Shown here one piece after another: positions 62,402 to 64,000 of a DNA stretch of 64,000 bases (positions are counted from its first letter, which is position 1; each line of letters opens with the position of its first letter). Source of the stretch: Nocardia carnea. Its GTDB lineage: Bacteria > Actinomycetota > Actinomycetes > Mycobacteriales > Mycobacteriaceae. A model generated the notes under the pieces. The model was not told where the DNA came from. It made no database searches and was given only the letters and a program-made list of their open reading frames with translations. The position numbers were made by a program, and so were the translations under genes. The stretch is taken from assembly GCF_029869215.1 (NCBI RefSeq), contig NZ_JARWPM010000369.1:28995-92994 (forward strand), written 5' to 3'.

Positions 62402-63754
62402 ATGTCCGCCACCGAGTCCACCGACCGTCGCCGGCCCCGTATCGATTTCGATCGATACGAACCCGGATACCGGGAATCGTTCCAGGCGATCACCGAGCAT
62501 ATGCACCGGCACTGTCCGATCGCCTGGACCGATCACCACGACGGTTACTGGGTGGCGGCGGGCAACCGGGAAGTCTTCGAACTGGCTCGCTGCCCGTACG
62601 TATCCAATGACCGCGATGTCGAGGGCGTACGGCGCGGGTACCAGGGCATCACCATCCCGTCGAGCAACCAGGCCGCCATCCGCAACGGCATCCTGGAAAT
62701 GGACGATCCCGAGCATCGCGAATTACGTGCGGTACTCAACCCCTATCTCTCCCCCGCCGCCGTGCAACGGTGGATTCCGTTCGTCGACGAACTCGTGCGG
62801 GCCGCCCTGGACGAGAAGATCGCCACCGGCCGGATCGATTTCGTCGACGATCTGGCCAATATCGTCCCCGCGGTCCTGACCCTGGCGATGCTGGGAATTC
62901 CGTTGCGCAACTGGGCGGTCTACAGCGAACCCGCGCACGCCACGGTCTATACGCCGCCGGACTCGCCGGAGTACGAGCGGGTGCACCAGTTGCATCAGGA
63001 GATGGGCCTGGATATGTACACGAATCTCGTCGAGATCCGTGCGCACCCGCGGCCGGGCCTGATCCACGCGCTGGCCACCGAGGCGACCCTCGGCGGGGAA
63101 CCGCTGTCCGATATCGAGATTCTCGGGATGCTCGGGCTGCTGATCGGTGGGGGTTTCGATACGACCACCGCGCTCACCGCGCATTCGCTGGAATGGTTGT
63201 CCGAGCATCCGGCCGAACGCGAAATGCTCAGCCGGGACCGCGACGAATTGCTGGATTCGGCGACCGAGGAATTCCTGCGCTATTTCACCCCGGCACCCGG
63301 TGACGGCCGCACCGTCAACGCCGATGTCGAACTGGCGGGCGCACGGTTCGCCGAAGGGGAAAGGCTGTGGCTGTCGTGGGCGATGGCCAATCGCGACCCA
63401 GCGGTGTTCGAACAGCCAGATTCCGTCGTACTGGACCGGAAAGGCAATCGGCACTTCAGTTTCGGGCTCGGGATCCACCGCTGCATCGGGTCCAATGTGG
63501 CGCGGGCCGTGTACAAACGGATGCTGCTGGCGGTACTGGACCGGATACCGGATTTCCGGTGTATCCCGGAGGAAACCGTGCACTACGAGACGATCGCGGT
63601 GATCCAGGGGATGCGCCATCTCCCGGCCACCTTCACCCCGGGTGAACCGCTGGGGCCGGGTCTGGACGAAACACTGGAGAAGCTGCAGACGGTCTGCGAC
63701 GAGCAGCGTTTGGCCGAACCGGTCACCATCCGGAAGGACGCGGCGCAGATCTAG
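62402..63754 (+). CDS. Cytochrome P450
   Basis: The 450-residue P450 has GGFDTT (250-255) in the I helix, with Asp in place of the usual Glu, an ExxR-like motif (EEFLR), and the haem ligand C361 in FGLGIHRCIG. It is paired with the ferredoxin gene. A reductase gene is not present, so electrons must come from elsewhere. It probably hydroxylates the same type of compound processed by the SDR and aldehyde dehydrogenase. Confidence 0.93.
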   Translation: MSATESTDRRRPRIDFDRYEPGYRESFQAITEHMHRHCPIAWTDHHDGYWVAAGNREVFELARCPYVSNDRDVEGVRRGYQGITIPSSNQAAIRNGILEMDDPEHRELRAVLNPYLSPAAVQRWIPFVDELVRAALDEKIATGRIDFVDDLANIVPAVLTLAMLGIPLRNWAVYSEPAHATVYTPPDSPEYERVHQLHQEMGLDMYTNLVEIRAHPRPGLIHALATEATLGGEPLSDIEILGMLGLLIGGGFDTTTALTAHSLEWLSEHPAEREMLSRDRDELLDSATEEFLRYFTPAPGDGRTVNADVELAGARFAEGERLWLSWAMANRDPAVFEQPDSVVLDRKGNRHFSFGLGIHRCIGSNVARAVYKRMLLAVLDRIPDFRCIPEETVHYETIAVIQGMRHLPATFTPGEPLGPGLDETLEKLQTVCDEQRLAEPVTIRKDAAQI

Positions 63755-63794
63755 GTCCGGCGCAGCACGAGGCAGACAACGGATTCCCGTCCCC

Positions 63795-63818
63795 GGGGGG
63801 GGGGGGGGGGGGGGGGGG
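63795..63818. other. Run of 24 G bases
   Basis: The run sits 40 bases after the P450 stop and is followed by CGCCCCCC, then by an A-rich stretch. It is extreme for a genomic homopolymer and may be a sequencing or assembly artefact. Confidence 0.6.
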
Positions 63819-63868
63819 CGCCCCCCGCGCGGGCCGGGCAACGCAAACAAAAAGAGGAACGCAGAACG

Positions 63869-64000
63869 CACGGCGGCAATATCGACGTCAAACTCCTCAC
63901 CCCGGGCGCGACGCTTTTCCTCCCGATCCAGGCGCCTGAGGCATTGCTGTACATCGGCGATCCGCATTTCGCCCAGGGTGACGGTGAGGTCGCGTTGACC
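63869..64000 (+). CDS. Acetamidase/formamidase fragment, incomplete at both ends
   Basis: The frame from 63869 reads HGGNIDVKLLTPGATLFLPI and then IGDPHFAQGDGEVALT up to the window edge. The acetamidase/formamidase family has HGGNMD and GDPHFAQGDGE at about the middle of the protein. The N-terminal half is missing: only 114 bases separate this point from the P450 stop, and they contain the G run. The gene is either truncated in the genome or broken by an assembly error. Confidence 0.7.

Overview
The window is very GC-rich DNA (around 70%) from an actinomycete. Gene content points to Nocardia or a close relative among the mycolic-acid Actinobacteria. The indicators are a mycofactocin-coupled dehydrogenase, several P450 and acyl-CoA catabolic genes, EspG and WXG100 proteins of type VII secretion, a DUF3558 lipoprotein, HTH/DUF397 regulator pairs and F420-type PPOX enzymes. 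Many genes overlap by GTGA or ATGA, and GTG starts are common. No rRNA, tRNA, CRISPR array or intact insertion sequence was seen.

Layout. 1-2176: end of a methionine-type ABC transporter (MetQ fragment, MetN, MetI). 2233-3321: RDD membrane protein and a TerD protein on the minus strand. 3535-5542: a response regulator and histidine kinase. 5815-6240: a decayed SDR gene. 6269-8710: a Cu/Zn superoxide dismutase lipoprotein and a membrane acyltransferase. 8956-12759: an SDR lacking its catalytic residues, then a tight operon of two APH-fold phosphotransferases behind a TPR protein. 12971-17226: hypothetical genes, a sugar/nucleoside ABC transporter relic, DUF1684 and LLM oxidoreductase genes, a cupin and a pentapeptide protein. 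17279-20155: a class A beta-lactamase whose active-site serine is alanine, divergent from a LysR gene overlapped by a second, serine-containing beta-lactamase-like gene.

20263-34565 is a catabolic block: mycofactocin-type SDR, P450, TetR regulator, enoyl-CoA hydratases, two acyl-CoA ligases, three amidohydrolase-superfamily proteins and a CoA transferase. A second catabolic block lies at 58453-63754: CoA transferase, aldehyde dehydrogenase, SDR, 3Fe-4S ferredoxin and P450. The two blocks share 15-bp palindromes with GAGA/TCTC ends and a short dispersed hairpin repeat, so they may form one regulon. The logic reads as hydroxylation, alcohol and aldehyde oxidation, CoA activation and beta-oxidation-like steps on an unidentified, possibly alicyclic or terpenoid, substrate.

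34712-39332 holds accessory genes: an erythromycin-esterase homologue divergent from a double-MerR regulator, and a molybdopterin oxidoreductase under a perfect TetR-like palindrome. 39656-51076 is a minus-strand conflict and secretion island. It holds an AAA ATPase with a nuclease-like C-terminus, an Mrr-type endonuclease with a coupled small ORF, two tandem paralogous small proteins, a pentapeptide protein, a WXG100-linked toxin with a nuclease-like tip, an HTH/DUF397 pair and a five-gene EspG/PPE-like operon. 51662-58273 carries MarR, PPOX, a small secreted protein, a DUF952-DUF985 fusion, an MFS pump and an S9 peptidase. The right end (63755-64000) has a 24-base G run followed by a headless acetamidase/formamidase fragment, which suggests a rearrangement or an assembly problem.
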